This document shows, in pieces, positions 35,393-43,124 of a stretch of DNA of 55,620 bases. Within the stretch, counting starts at the first letter, position 1. The number at the start of each line of letters is the position of its first letter. Origin of the DNA: Banduia mediterranea (GTDB lineage Bacteria; Pseudomonadota; Gammaproteobacteria; Nevskiales; Nevskiaceae); assembly GCF_031846245.1 (NCBI RefSeq), contig NZ_JAVRIC010000027.1:1-55620 (forward strand), read 5' to 3'. A program made the position numbers and the translations under genes. The notes under the pieces were generated by a model. That model saw only the letters and a program-made list of their open reading frames with translations, made no database searches and was not told the DNA's origin.

Positions 35393-36031
35393 ATGACTGC
35401 CCACATGGTCTTGATTCTGCACCTCGCTATCGCCGTGAGCGCATCGCTCGCGATCCTTGTCGACTGGCGCGGACATCGTCCGGCGTTTCTGGCGCTCAAG
35501 CCGCTGACCACCTTGCTGGTCGTGGCCCTGGCCGCCACAAATACCACGGGCATGGAGAACCTGGTCCTGCTGGCGGCGCTGCTGCTGTGCCTGCTGGGCG
35601 ACATCGCGATCATGCAGGAGACGCAGCGCGGCTTCCTGGGCGGACTGCTGAGCTTTCTGCTGGCGCACCTGATCCTGATCGCGCTATTCCTTCACCGCGC
35701 GGACGCAATGCCGCTGCTGGCCATGCACTATGCGGTGCCGCTGGCCGTCTGCGTATTCGCGGCAATCGGCGCCGCACTGGTGCCGGCGCTGCGACAGATC
35801 GACCGGCCGGCGGCGCTGGTCTACACCGCCGTATTGCTGACGATGTCGTTCGCGGCATTTCGGTTCTCGACGCTGGCCGGGTTTGGCGCGGCGATGTTCG
35901 TGCTCTCTGACGCCGTGCTCGCCTACAAGACCTTCCGGCATGATTCACGCATCGCGCAGGCCATCGTACTGACGACGTACTGGCTGGCCATCACCCTGAT
36001 CGTTGATGCATTCCCAGCCTCCCTGATCTGA
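35393..36031 (+). CDS. Lysoplasmalogenase / YhhN family membrane protein
   Basis: 212 residues from the ATG at 35393. About seven or eight membrane helices with the family signatures KPLTTLLVVALAAT, LLLCLLGDIAIM, GLLSFLLAHLILIALF and FVLSDAVLAYKTF near the C-terminus; conserved acidic residues in LGD and LSD belong to the TMEM86/YhhN active site. Eukaryotic members cleave the vinyl-ether bond of lysoplasmalogens; bacterial substrates are uncertain. The following gene starts 5 bases after this stop, so they form an operon. Confidence 0.88.
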   Translation: MTAHMVLILHLAIAVSASLAILVDWRGHRPAFLALKPLTTLLVVALAATNTTGMENLVLLAALLLCLLGDIAIMQETQRGFLGGLLSFLLAHLILIALFLHRADAMPLLAMHYAVPLAVCVFAAIGAALVPALRQIDRPAALVYTAVLLTMSFAAFRFSTLAGFGAAMFVLSDAVLAYKTFRHDSRIAQAIVLTTYWLAITLIVDAFPASLI

Positions 36032-36035
36032 AACC

Positions 36036-36935
36036 ATGTCCTCGAAACGTCTGCCACGTTCACTGGCCGCGGCGCTGCTGGGCCTGCAGGCTGCGTGCTC
36101 CGCCCAACCGACGCACGGTCCGGAATGCCGGCTGCAGAACCCGGCGCTGGATGAGCTCAGCGGTCTCGTGGCCGCCGGCAACGGCGACTACTACTGGGGC
36201 CTCAACGACAGCGGGGGGCAGCCCTGGCTGTTCCGCGTGGGTCCCTGCGGCGAGGACCTCGGCCACGTCGAAATCCAAGGCGTGCGCAACCATGACTGGG
36301 AAGACATCGCCTTTTTCGACGATCACGGAACGCCGAGCATTCTGATCGCCGACATCGGCGACAATCTGGCGCGGCGCAAGCGCGTACAGTTGTATGCCGT
36401 AGTGGAACCCGGTCCGGAGACTCGGTCCACCGCGATTGCCTGGCAGCAGGATTTCACCTACCCGGAGGGCCCGCGCGATGCCGAATCGCTCGCCGTGGAC
36501 CCGCGAAGCGGCGACATCCTGGTGCTGTCCAAGCGCGAGGATCCGCAACATCTGTTTCGCGTGCCGCGCGCAGACGGGGTGGTGGTCGCTCAGGACCTGG
36601 GTCCCATCGAAACGATACAGACCAAGCTCACGCTCAACTGGTTGCGCGGCATGGTCTACCAGCTCTATGGCTCCCTGCCCACGGCGCTGGACATCTCCCG
36701 CGATGGCCGCCGCATCGCGGTGCTGACATTGACCGAACTGTTCGTCTGGACGCGCCAGGGTGACGAGGACTGGGCGGAGCTGATGAATCGCGAGCCGTAT
36801 CACTACGTGGTACCGGCAAGCTTGGAACAGGCCGAATCGATGGCAATCACAGCTGAGGGCGACACGATCGTGATCTCGTCCGAAAAGGCCGGTTCGCCGA
36901 TGATTCGCATCGAGGTCTCCGACGCGGTGCCTTGA
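36036..36935 (+). CDS. Secreted beta-propeller-like lipoprotein of unknown function
   Basis: 299 residues with a lipoprotein signal (RSLAAALLGLQAACSAQP). The remainder has repeated strands typical of a beta-propeller: ELSGLVAAGNGDYYWGLNDS, GVRNHDWEDIAFFDDHGTPS, LIADIGDNLARRKRVQLYAV, YPEGPRDAESLAVDPRSGDI, LVLSKREDPQHLFRV. The GDNxxRR and DxEDIA motifs recur in uncharacterised periplasmic proteins. No catalytic motif is recognised. Co-transcribed with the YhhN gene. Confidence 0.75.
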   Translation: MSSKRLPRSLAAALLGLQAACSAQPTHGPECRLQNPALDELSGLVAAGNGDYYWGLNDSGGQPWLFRVGPCGEDLGHVEIQGVRNHDWEDIAFFDDHGTPSILIADIGDNLARRKRVQLYAVVEPGPETRSTAIAWQQDFTYPEGPRDAESLAVDPRSGDILVLSKREDPQHLFRVPRADGVVVAQDLGPIETIQTKLTLNWLRGMVYQLYGSLPTALDISRDGRRIAVLTLTELFVWTRQGDEDWAELMNREPYHYVVPASLEQAESMAITAEGDTIVISSEKAGSPMIRIEVSDAVP

Positions 36936-36993
36936 GGACCACGGACGGACTGCTACTATTTTGGAATTATCGACCTATTTCAATGGAATTTAC

Positions 36994-39054
36994 ATGAAAC
37001 GACTGACTTTCGGCGTGCTGTGCGCGCTCAGTCTCCTGGCCTGCGGCGGCCAGAACAACAACGCTGCACCCGCCAACGAACCCGCCGCAAAGCAGCCCCA
37101 GGCGCTGTCGTCCGGCATCGACACCGCCAACTTCGACAAGAGCGTGCGACCGCAGGACGACCTGTTCCGCTACGTCAACGGACACTGGCTGGAGACCACC
37201 GAGATTCCGGCCGACAAGTCCAACTATGGCGCGTTCTCGGCGCTGGCGGACCAAGCCGAGAAGGATCTGCGCGCCATCATCGAGGAATCCGCCGCCAAGG
37301 CCGACAAGACCGACGGCAGCAATGAGCAGAAGGTGGGCGATCTCTACGAATCGTTCATGGACGAAGCCGCGCTTGAAACCAAGGGCGCCGAACCGCTCAA
37401 GGACGAACTGGCCGCGATCGATTCGATCGACGACAAGGCCCAGTTGCCGGCGGCGTTCGCGCAACTGTCCAAGCTCGGCGTGCGCACACCGATGGGTTTC
37501 TACATCAACCAGGATGCCAAGGATTCGACCCAGTACATCGCCTGGTTCGCGCAGACCGGCCTCGGCTTGCCGGACCGCGACTACTATCTGTCCGACGATG
37601 CCAAATTCGTCGCGATCCGCGAGGCCTACGTCGCGCACATGAGCACGATGCTGTCCGGTCTCGGCATCGTCGACGCGCAGCCTGCCGCCGAGCAGATCCT
37701 GGCGTTCGAGACCCAGCTCGCCACCACGCAGTGGACGCGCGTGGACTCGCGGGACGACGACAAGACCTACAATCCGTATGAGGTCGCCAAGCTCGCCGAA
37801 CTGACACCGGGACTGGACTGGTCCGGCTATCTCGACGCCGCCGGTATCGACAGCGATCGCGTCATCGTGATGCAGCCGTCGGCCTACGAAGGCATGGCCA
37901 AACTGATCGCCGAAACCCCGATGCCGCAGATCAGAAGCTACCTGAAGTGGCATCTGCTCACCGCCTACGCACCCTATCTTTCCAAGACCTTCGTCGACGA
38001 GGATTTTGCGTTCTACGGCAAGACCCTGCGTGGTATCGAGGAACTGTCGCCACGCTGGAAGCGGGGCGTCGGCACGGTCGAAGACGCGCTCGGCGAAGTG
38101 GTCGGCAAGATCTATGTGGAACGCCACTTTCCGCCCGAAGCCAAGGCGCGCATGGAAAAGCTGGTGGACAACCTCAAGCTCGCCTATCGCGAAAGCATCT
38201 CCGACATCGACTGGATGAGCGAGGAAACCAAGGCCAAGGCACTGGAGAAACTCTCCAGGTTCACCACCAAGATCGGCTATCCCGACAAGTGGAAGGACTA
38301 CGACGCGCTCAAGATCAAGGCCGGCGATCTGGTCGGCAACGTGATGCAGGCCAACACCTTCGCGTTCCAGCGCGATGTCGACAAGCTCGGCCAGCCGATT
38401 GACCGCGACGAATGGCACATGACGCCGCAGACGGTCAACGCCTACTACAACCCGAGCATGAACGAGATCGTGTTTCCGGCCGCGATCCTGCAGCCGCCGT
38501 TCTTCAACTTCGAGGCCGAAGACGCCGTCAACTACGGCGGTATCGGCGCGGTGATCGGCCACGAGATCGGCCACGGCTTCGACGACCAGGGCTCCAAGTA
38601 CGACGGCGACGGCAATCTCAAGTCATGGTGGACCGATGCCGACCGCGAGAAGTTCGAAACCCGTACCAAGGCTCTGATCTCCCAGTACGACAACTACTGC
38701 CCACTCGAAGGCCAGTGCGTGCAGGGTGCGCTGACGATCGGCGAGAACATCGGCGATCTCGGCGGCCTCTCGATCGGCTACAAGGCCTATCACCTGGCAC
38801 TGGGCGAAGAATCCGGACCCGAGATCGACGGATTCAGCGCCGACCAGCGCGTGTTCATGGGCTGGGCGCAGGTGTGGCGCCGCAAGTACCGCGAGGCCGA
38901 GCTTCTCAACCGCCTCAAGACCGATCCGCATTCACCCAGCGAATACCGCTGCAACGGCGTGGCCAAGAATGTCGACGCGTTCTACAAGGCCTTTGACGTC
39001 AAACCCAGCGACGCGCTGTACCTGCCGCCGGAGCAGCGCGTCACGATCTGGTAG
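36994..39054 (+). CDS. pepO: M13 (neprilysin/PepO) family metallopeptidase, lipoprotein
   Basis: 686 residues from the ATG at 36994. Lipoprotein signal RLTFGVLCALSLLACGG. The N-terminal M13 domain is followed by NAYYNPSMNEIVFPAAILQP, zinc motif HEIGH at 523-527 (VIGHEIGHGFDDQGSKYDG) and the third ligand Glu in GENIGDLGG. The C-terminal VNVFYKAF-like segment (NVDAFYKAFDV) and final W are typical. It probably degrades peptides in the periplasm or at the cell surface. A strong terminator follows at 39082-39106. Confidence 0.95.
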   Translation: MKRLTFGVLCALSLLACGGQNNNAAPANEPAAKQPQALSSGIDTANFDKSVRPQDDLFRYVNGHWLETTEIPADKSNYGAFSALADQAEKDLRAIIEESAAKADKTDGSNEQKVGDLYESFMDEAALETKGAEPLKDELAAIDSIDDKAQLPAAFAQLSKLGVRTPMGFYINQDAKDSTQYIAWFAQTGLGLPDRDYYLSDDAKFVAIREAYVAHMSTMLSGLGIVDAQPAAEQILAFETQLATTQWTRVDSRDDDKTYNPYEVAKLAELTPGLDWSGYLDAAGIDSDRVIVMQPSAYEGMAKLIAETPMPQIRSYLKWHLLTAYAPYLSKTFVDEDFAFYGKTLRGIEELSPRWKRGVGTVEDALGEVVGKIYVERHFPPEAKARMEKLVDNLKLAYRESISDIDWMSEETKAKALEKLSRFTTKIGYPDKWKDYDALKIKAGDLVGNVMQANTFAFQRDVDKLGQPIDRDEWHMTPQTVNAYYNPSMNEIVFPAAILQPPFFNFEAEDAVNYGGIGAVIGHEIGHGFDDQGSKYDGDGNLKSWWTDADREKFETRTKALISQYDNYCPLEGQCVQGALTIGENIGDLGGLSIGYKAYHLALGEESGPEIDGFSADQRVFMGWAQVWRRKYREAELLNRLKTDPHSPSEYRCNGVAKNVDAFYKAFDVKPSDALYLPPEQRVTIW

Positions 39055-39081
39055 CGCGCGGCAAGTTCTGTTCAAGAATTC

Positions 39082-39106
39082 GGGCCGGCGCAAGCCGGCC
39101 CTTTTT
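39082..39106 (+). terminator. Rho-independent terminator after the M13 peptidase gene
   Basis: GGGCCGGC (39082-39089) and GCCGGCCC (39094-39101) form a perfect 8-bp stem with loop GCAA, followed by TTTTT. It lies 27 bases past the peptidase stop and also faces the convergent ATL gene. Confidence 0.92.
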
Positions 39107-39119
39107 CATGCCTTTGAAT

Positions 39120-39449
39120 TCAGTCCAGCAGCGGCGAATCATGGCCCCGCCAGCGGTATCGGCCCAGATCGACACGGCCCGCCCTCAGTTCCACGCCCTC
39201 CGCCATCAGCAGCGCGCACTGCCGCTCGAAGGCCGCGCTGCCCGGTTCGAAGGCAATGCGGCCATCGGCGCGCAGGATGCGGTACCACGGCAGCGCCAGT
39301 TCATCCGGCGCATTGCGCAGTGCCGCCGCAGTGCGCCGCGCGCCACGCGCAAGACCGGCCATCGCCGCGATCTGGCCGTAACTGGCAACCCGACCGGGCG
39401 GTACCGCAGCGATCGTGTCCCACAAGCGCTGGTCCCAGTGGCTAGTCAA
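39120..39449 (-). CDS. atl: Alkyltransferase-like (ATL) DNA-binding protein
   Basis: 109 residues with the MGMT fold: VPPGRVASYGQIAAMAGL (helix-turn-helix entry), GARRTAAALRNAPDELALPW, then WYRILRADGRIAF. The alkyl-acceptor PCHR motif of O6-alkylguanine transferases is replaced by PWYR: Trp stands in place of the reactive Cys, which defines ATL proteins. ATLs bind O6-alkylguanine without repairing it and hand the lesion to nucleotide excision repair. The only start in frame is TTG 39449. Confidence 0.9.
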   Translation of the reverse strand: MTSHWDQRLWDTIAAVPPGRVASYGQIAAMAGLARGARRTAAALRNAPDELALPWYRILRADGRIAFEPGSAAFERQCALLMAEGVELRAGRVDLGRYRWRGHDSPLLD

Positions 39450-39585
39450 TGTTGTGATTTCCCGACGTCACTCGAATTCGGCCTGGCCTTTCGTGGATCC
39501 CGCCATTTCGGACAAGCCTCAGGCTTGAGCCGCAATCGCCCCCCGGTTAAGCCCGAATTCACGGCGCCAATGCGAGCGTTTGCTC

Positions 39586-40092
39586 ATGTCCGTACTTACC
39601 TCAAGATGCGACGCGCGCGACACGCCACCGGATATACCGACCGCTGCACTGATCGCCACCGCCGTGCTGATGAGTCTGTTTCACGGCCCGGCATTTCCGG
39701 CGTCGTTCGATGACGAAAATGCGGCCGCAGATCAGCGGGCTCCCGTCTTTGTTGGCAATGGCGTACTCTACGCGCAGGCTGGGTCCGTTGAAGGGGCCGT
39801 TCCGGATGACGCAAGCATTCCCGAACGCGACGAACGCATGATTCGGCAGTACTTCGAGCGCGATCCGATCGACTCCGTTGGCAGTTCGGCCTTGCCACCG
39901 GGATGGCGCCAACAGGCACGGCCGGGGCAGATTTTATCGATTGCCGTATCCGCTCATGCGCAGCCGCTGCCCGCGGATTTGACGCTGGCACTCGGCCAAA
40001 GCATGGAAGGCCTTGCCTACATGCGGATCGAGAACATGGTTTTACGTGTCGCGACATCGGATCAGCGAGTGCTGGATACCTTCGAGCTGTAG
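39586..40092 (+). CDS. CigR/RcnB-like periplasmic protein
   Basis: 168 residues from ATG 39586 (TTG 39580 is an alternative). A hydrophobic signal-like segment (ALIATAVLMSLFHGPAFPAS) is followed by a low-complexity region and a C-terminal domain: ERMIRQYFERDPI, SALPPGWRQQARPGQILS, LPADLTLALGQSMEGLAYMR and VLRVATSDQRVLDTFEL. This pattern, with LPPG and a terminal VLD segment, resembles the RcnB/CigR family of small exported proteins. Precise function unknown. Confidence 0.65.
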   Translation: MSVLTSRCDARDTPPDIPTAALIATAVLMSLFHGPAFPASFDDENAAADQRAPVFVGNGVLYAQAGSVEGAVPDDASIPERDERMIRQYFERDPIDSVGSSALPPGWRQQARPGQILSIAVSAHAQPLPADLTLALGQSMEGLAYMRIENMVLRVATSDQRVLDTFEL

Positions 40093-40121
40093 CTCGCCTG
40101 TCGCGAATCGCTTGGCCGGTT

Positions 40122-40187
40122 GGTGCACGCCCCCCCGATGCACCGCCGACCTGGGGCGGCCACTTCGGTGGTCGCCCCAAACTTTTT
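40122..40187 (+). ncRNA. Possible short C-rich-loop RNA segment with terminator
   Basis: GGTGCA (40122-40127) and TGCACC (40139-40144) close a loop of CG, seven C and GA. Eight bases later TGGGGCG-GCCAC pairs with GTGG-TCGCCCCA and is followed by TTTTT at 40183-40187. The arrangement resembles the last two hairpins of the RNAs at 40277, 40960 and 41206, but no first hairpin is evident and the terminator loop is TTCG, not C-rich. It may simply be the 3' end of the CigR-like mRNA. Confidence 0.45.
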
Positions 40188-40276
40188 GGGGCTCCGGAAA
40201 ACGTGCGATTGGATGGTTGCGGATGAGGGCCGATACGATTCAGCATCGGTTCACCCAAGTCGGCGCAAGCTGAGCG

Positions 40277-40382
40277 TGACGGTCGAGTCCCCCTACGCGA
40301 TCTGTCTCAACAAGCGACGTACCTCCCCCCCGATACGTCGTTCGGGCGACCGGTTCCCCCCAACCGGTCGCCTTTTTCTTTT
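40277..40382 (+). ncRNA. C-rich-loop regulatory RNA candidate, copy A (sX13-like architecture)
   Basis: Three successive hairpins: 40278-40306 (weaker stem, loop with CCCCC), 40315-40340 (CGACGTA / TACGTCG, loop with seven C), and terminator 40345-40372 (GGCGACCGGTT / AACCGGTCGCC, loop CCCCCC) followed by TTTTTCTTTT. A GCAAGCT element at 40265-40271 occupies the place of GCAATCT in copies B and C. Total about 105 nt, like Xanthomonas sX13, whose C-rich loops pair with G-rich stretches of target mRNAs. No open reading frame explains the conservation. Confidence 0.7.
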
Positions 40383-40395
40383 GTGCCTTGTGCGC

Positions 40396-40839
40396 TTACG
40401 GCGCCTCCCGGCTGACCGGCACTTCGAGGCTCAGGGTCTGTCCATCGTCGAAGCTCAGGGCGATTGCAAAGCGCTTGCCGTCGACCAGCGGCTGAGTCAG
40501 CCCCATCAGCATCAGATGCATTCCGCCCGGTCGCAGCTCGATGCTGTCACCGGCGGGGATCTCGGGGCCGCCTTGGACCGCGCGCATCTGCATCATTCCA
40601 TCGATCTCGCTGACGGTGTGTACTTCCGCCCGCTGCGCCGCCTCGCTCCGGACCTCGACGAGTCTCACCGCCGTATCGCCACGATTGTGCAGACGCATGT
40701 AGACGGCACCGACCTCGGCCCCCGGCGGGGTGGCTCGCGCCCAGACCCGATCGGCGGTCAGGGCGGCATTCGGCGCCTCGCCGCTGCAGGCCACCAGAAG
40801 CAGGGCCAGGGCGGCCAGAGCGGGTTGAAACCTCATCAT
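40396..40839 (-). CDS. pcuC: Periplasmic copper chaperone PCu(A)C
   Basis: 147 residues from ATG 40839 with GAGG upstream. Lipoprotein signal (RFQPALAALALLLVACSGE). The copper ligands fit the H-M-x10-M-x21-H-x-M scheme: AEVHTVSEIDGMMQMRAVQG and LRPGGMHLMLMGL. PCu(A)C proteins deliver Cu(I) to the CuA or CuB centres of haem-copper oxidases. The gene faces RNA copy A, whose terminator lies only 14 bases beyond its stop codon and may serve both. Confidence 0.9.
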   Translation of the reverse strand: MMRFQPALAALALLLVACSGEAPNAALTADRVWARATPPGAEVGAVYMRLHNRGDTAVRLVEVRSEAAQRAEVHTVSEIDGMMQMRAVQGGPEIPAGDSIELRPGGMHLMLMGLTQPLVDGKRFAIALSFDDGQTLSLEVPVSREAP

Positions 40840-40959
40840 GAACCTCGAACAGGTCGAAAACGGACCCGGCATCTTAGGTCAATGCTCTCGTGCAAGCATC
40901 ACCCGCCCGGCACCAGGGGCGCTTAAGCCGAGGTTCAGAAAGAAGCGTGCAATCTAGCG

Positions 40960-41062
40960 CCAGACGGTTTCGCTTCCCCCCAACGATCCGTCTACGTGTG
41001 TGGCATCCCCCCGGTGCTCACACCAAGGGCGACCGGACCCCCCGCTGGTCGCCCTTATCTTT
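40960..41062 (+). ncRNA. C-rich-loop regulatory RNA candidate, copy B (sX13-like architecture)
   Basis: Hairpins at 40962-40993 (AGACGG / CCGTCT, inner TTCG / CGA, loop CTTCCCCCCAA), 40996-41023 (GTGTG / CACAC, loop with six C) and 41025-41056 (AAGGGCGACC / GGTCGCCCTT, loop with CCCCCC) ending in TTATCTTT. The upstream GCAATCT at 40949-40955 is shared with copy C. Located upstream of and divergent from pcuC, with no coding potential. Confidence 0.72.
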
Positions 41063-41205
41063 GGGAGCCGTTGCAGACGCCGAAGACTCCCCCTGAACCG
41101 TGTCCAGTCACGCCTTCGTCGACGACGATTCCTGCGCTTCTCGAAATCTCCGAAATCAACCGATTTTTTCAGGCTCGATTCATCCAATCAGGCGCAATCT
41201 ACTTG

Positions 41206-41317
41206 CGACGGCACCGGCTCCCTCCCCCGAACGGTCCGTCCCCTACGTGACGCACCCCCCGATGCGTCACTGCCCCTAAGGGCGATCGGTTCCCCGGCTG
41301 ATCGCCCTTATCTTTTT
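41206..41317 (+). ncRNA. C-rich-loop regulatory RNA candidate, copy C (sX13-like architecture)
   Basis: Hairpins at 41207-41240 (GACGGCACCG / CGGTCCGTC with one bulge, loop CTCCCTCCCCCGA), 41247-41270 (GTGACGCA / TGCGTCAC, loop CCCCCCGA) and 41279-41308 (AGGGCGATC / GATCGCCCT, loop with CCCC) followed by TATCTTTTT. GCAATCT at 41194-41200 precedes it as in copy B. Stem sequences differ from copies A and B while pairing is kept, which is good evidence for conserved RNA structure. Confidence 0.75.
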
Positions 41318-41359
41318 CGCGCTAATGCCCCCAACGGTCATGCCGCAGGCGAGGGCAGG

Positions 41360-41388
41360 TCGGCATCACGCCGCGCGTGATTCACATT
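41360..41388. repeat. Dispersed intergenic repeat, copy 1
   Basis: A 29-base element containing the small palindrome ATCACGC-CGC-GCGTGAT. It matches 26 of 29 positions of the element at 49034-49062, in the same orientation, and both copies follow a CCGCA(A/G)GCG sequence. It lies just past the stop of the convergent FAD monooxygenase gene. Probably a REP-type repeat. Confidence 0.75.
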
Positions 41389-41404
41389 AAGAGCCGCGCT
41401 GCGC

Positions 41405-42514
41405 TCATCGCAGCGGCACCGGCTCCACGTCGTGATCCTGACCCAGCAGCATCCTGCGTAGACCGTCGAGCACCAGCGGGCGCGCCAGGCGCAAGGCCGG
41501 CAACAGCCGTCGGGCGACCGTGGCACCGGCGCCCTCGGCTGCCGCGAACCGGCTGATTCGGCGAATTCCGGCAACCACCGGCATTACGGCGTGACGCCGC
41601 AATCGCGTGTACGATTCCAGCCGGCCTTGCGCCGCAAGTGCGGCGAAAACCCAGGCGTCCTCGATACCGAGATTCATGCCGCGCGCGCCGATCGGCGAGT
41701 GCAGATGCGCCGCATCGCCAGCGAGGAATGCCGCGCCCTGCTGCCACGAGGCGGCCACGCGATGGCTCACGGTGAAATCCGAGGCCCACAGGGTTTCGCC
41801 AGCATGGCTGCCTGCCGGAAAATCCCTGAGCAGTTCGCGTCGATTCGATATCACGCGCCACACATCGCCCTCGATTCTCAGCAGAAACTGGAACCCGCGT
41901 TCGAACAGGCGAATGTGCGCTTCGTCGGCCGCCAGAGGCGTGCGCAGGCGTAGATCACTGAGCACCCAGGGCGTCGCCAGCGCGGCCCCGCCAAAACGAA
42001 TGCCCAGGGACTCGCGCACGCGGCTGTGCGCGCCGTCGGCGCCCAACACGGCGGCCGCCGGGAACGATTCCATGCGGCCATCCGCGTAGCGCAGCCAGGC
42101 GCTGTCGCGGTTGTCGCTGGCGCCCTTGTCGAAACGCAGGAACTGCACGCCACGCTCGACGGCGATTCCACGTGATTCGAGCGCTTCGACCAGCACCGCC
42201 TCGGTCCGGGCCTGCGGCAGGACCAGCAGGCCCGGAGGCTCCGCCGATCTCTTCGGAAGATCGACCCGAATCCGCCGGTGTTCGCCCTGCCAGAGATTGC
42301 CGGCGAGGGCGCGGTGGCCAAGCTCGGTGAGGCTTGAGCTGACGCCGGTGCGACGCAACAACTCCAGGCTGCGCCGATTGACGACCAGCGCCTTGGATTG
42401 CTGCGAGGGCATAGCCGCGCGGTCGATCACACGCACACGAACGCCGCGCTCGTGCAGAAACAGGGCAGCCGCCAGACCGGTGGGGCCGGCGCCGACAATC
42501 AGGATCGGTTTCAT
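41405..42514 (-). CDS. FAD-dependent monooxygenase (PheA/TfdB-like aromatic hydroxylase family)
   Basis: 369 residues. FAD-binding motif ILIVGAGPTGLAAALFLHER at the N-terminus, the DG motif VLGADGAHSRVRESLG and the GD motif AAFLAGDAAHLHSPIGARGM followed by NLGIEDAWVFA. The protein belongs to the class A flavin hydroxylases but lacks the C-terminal thioredoxin-like domain of full phenol hydroxylases, so it is of the short type. Substrate unknown. ATG 42514 is in a normal position. Confidence 0.88.
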   Translation of the reverse strand: MKPILIVGAGPTGLAAALFLHERGVRVRVIDRAAMPSQQSKALVVNRRSLELLRRTGVSSSLTELGHRALAGNLWQGEHRRIRVDLPKRSAEPPGLLVLPQARTEAVLVEALESRGIAVERGVQFLRFDKGASDNRDSAWLRYADGRMESFPAAAVLGADGAHSRVRESLGIRFGGAALATPWVLSDLRLRTPLAADEAHIRLFERGFQFLLRIEGDVWRVISNRRELLRDFPAGSHAGETLWASDFTVSHRVAASWQQGAAFLAGDAAHLHSPIGARGMNLGIEDAWVFAALAAQGRLESYTRLRRHAVMPVVAGIRRISRFAAAEGAGATVARRLLPALRLARPLVLDGLRRMLLGQDHDVEPVPLR

Positions 42515-42576
42515 GTTCGCGCCCGGTGAAGTGTGCCCGACATACTATCTGCCACGCTCCGTGCGCCGGGCGCCGC

Positions 42577-43082
42577 CTATTCGCCGTCCCAGTATTCGCG
42601 CTGCACCGCCAGATCGAGCACGGTCTCGAAGTGGCGCGCCGAGGCATCACCGCCCGGCGGGCTTCCGGCGAACACCGCCAGCTTGTTCGAATCCGGATAG
42701 ACCATGACGTCGGGATCGTTCATCGTTGAGAAGATCAGATATTCAAGCGGTTCGGCGCCGTCATTGTCGATGCGGTGCGCGTGCCCCGCGCCGGCCGGTA
42801 GCGCCAGATAGTCACCCGGCCGCAACGGCAGGACGTCGTCACCGACCCGTGCTGTCCCGCTCCCGGACAGCGCGTACACGGCTTCCTCGTTGGCAAGGTG
42901 GAAATGGCGCGTGGCCACGCCGACTTCCCGGGCGGCACACGCATGTGGCTGCAGCCCAGCGCGCGACCGCCGGCGGCACGCGACAGAGAACGCCTGTCGC
43001 TTTCGAAGCGCTCACCCTGAATCGAGTGCCGGAGCGGCACAGTTGCCAGGGAAACCCGATTGGGATGCGCCGGATCCTTCAT
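42577..43082 (-). pseudogene. Cupin-domain protein interrupted by a one-base frameshift
   Basis: Translation starts at ATG 43082 after GGAGGG: KDPAHPNRVSLATVPLRHSI, then ALGCSHMRVPPG. At about 42927-42932 the frame is lost. The next frame continues EVGVATRHFHLANEEAVYAL, LRPGDYLALPAGAGHAHRID and VYPDSNKLAVFAGSPPGG to the stop at 42577. One extra G in the GGG run would join both halves into a cupin of about 168 residues with metal ligands (HFHLANEE, H in GHAHR). Likely a sugar- or small-molecule-binding cupin in its intact form. Confidence 0.82.
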
Positions 43083-43124
43083 TGTTGACCCTCCACGATC
43101 ATCATCGCCGATTGTCGGAGACAA

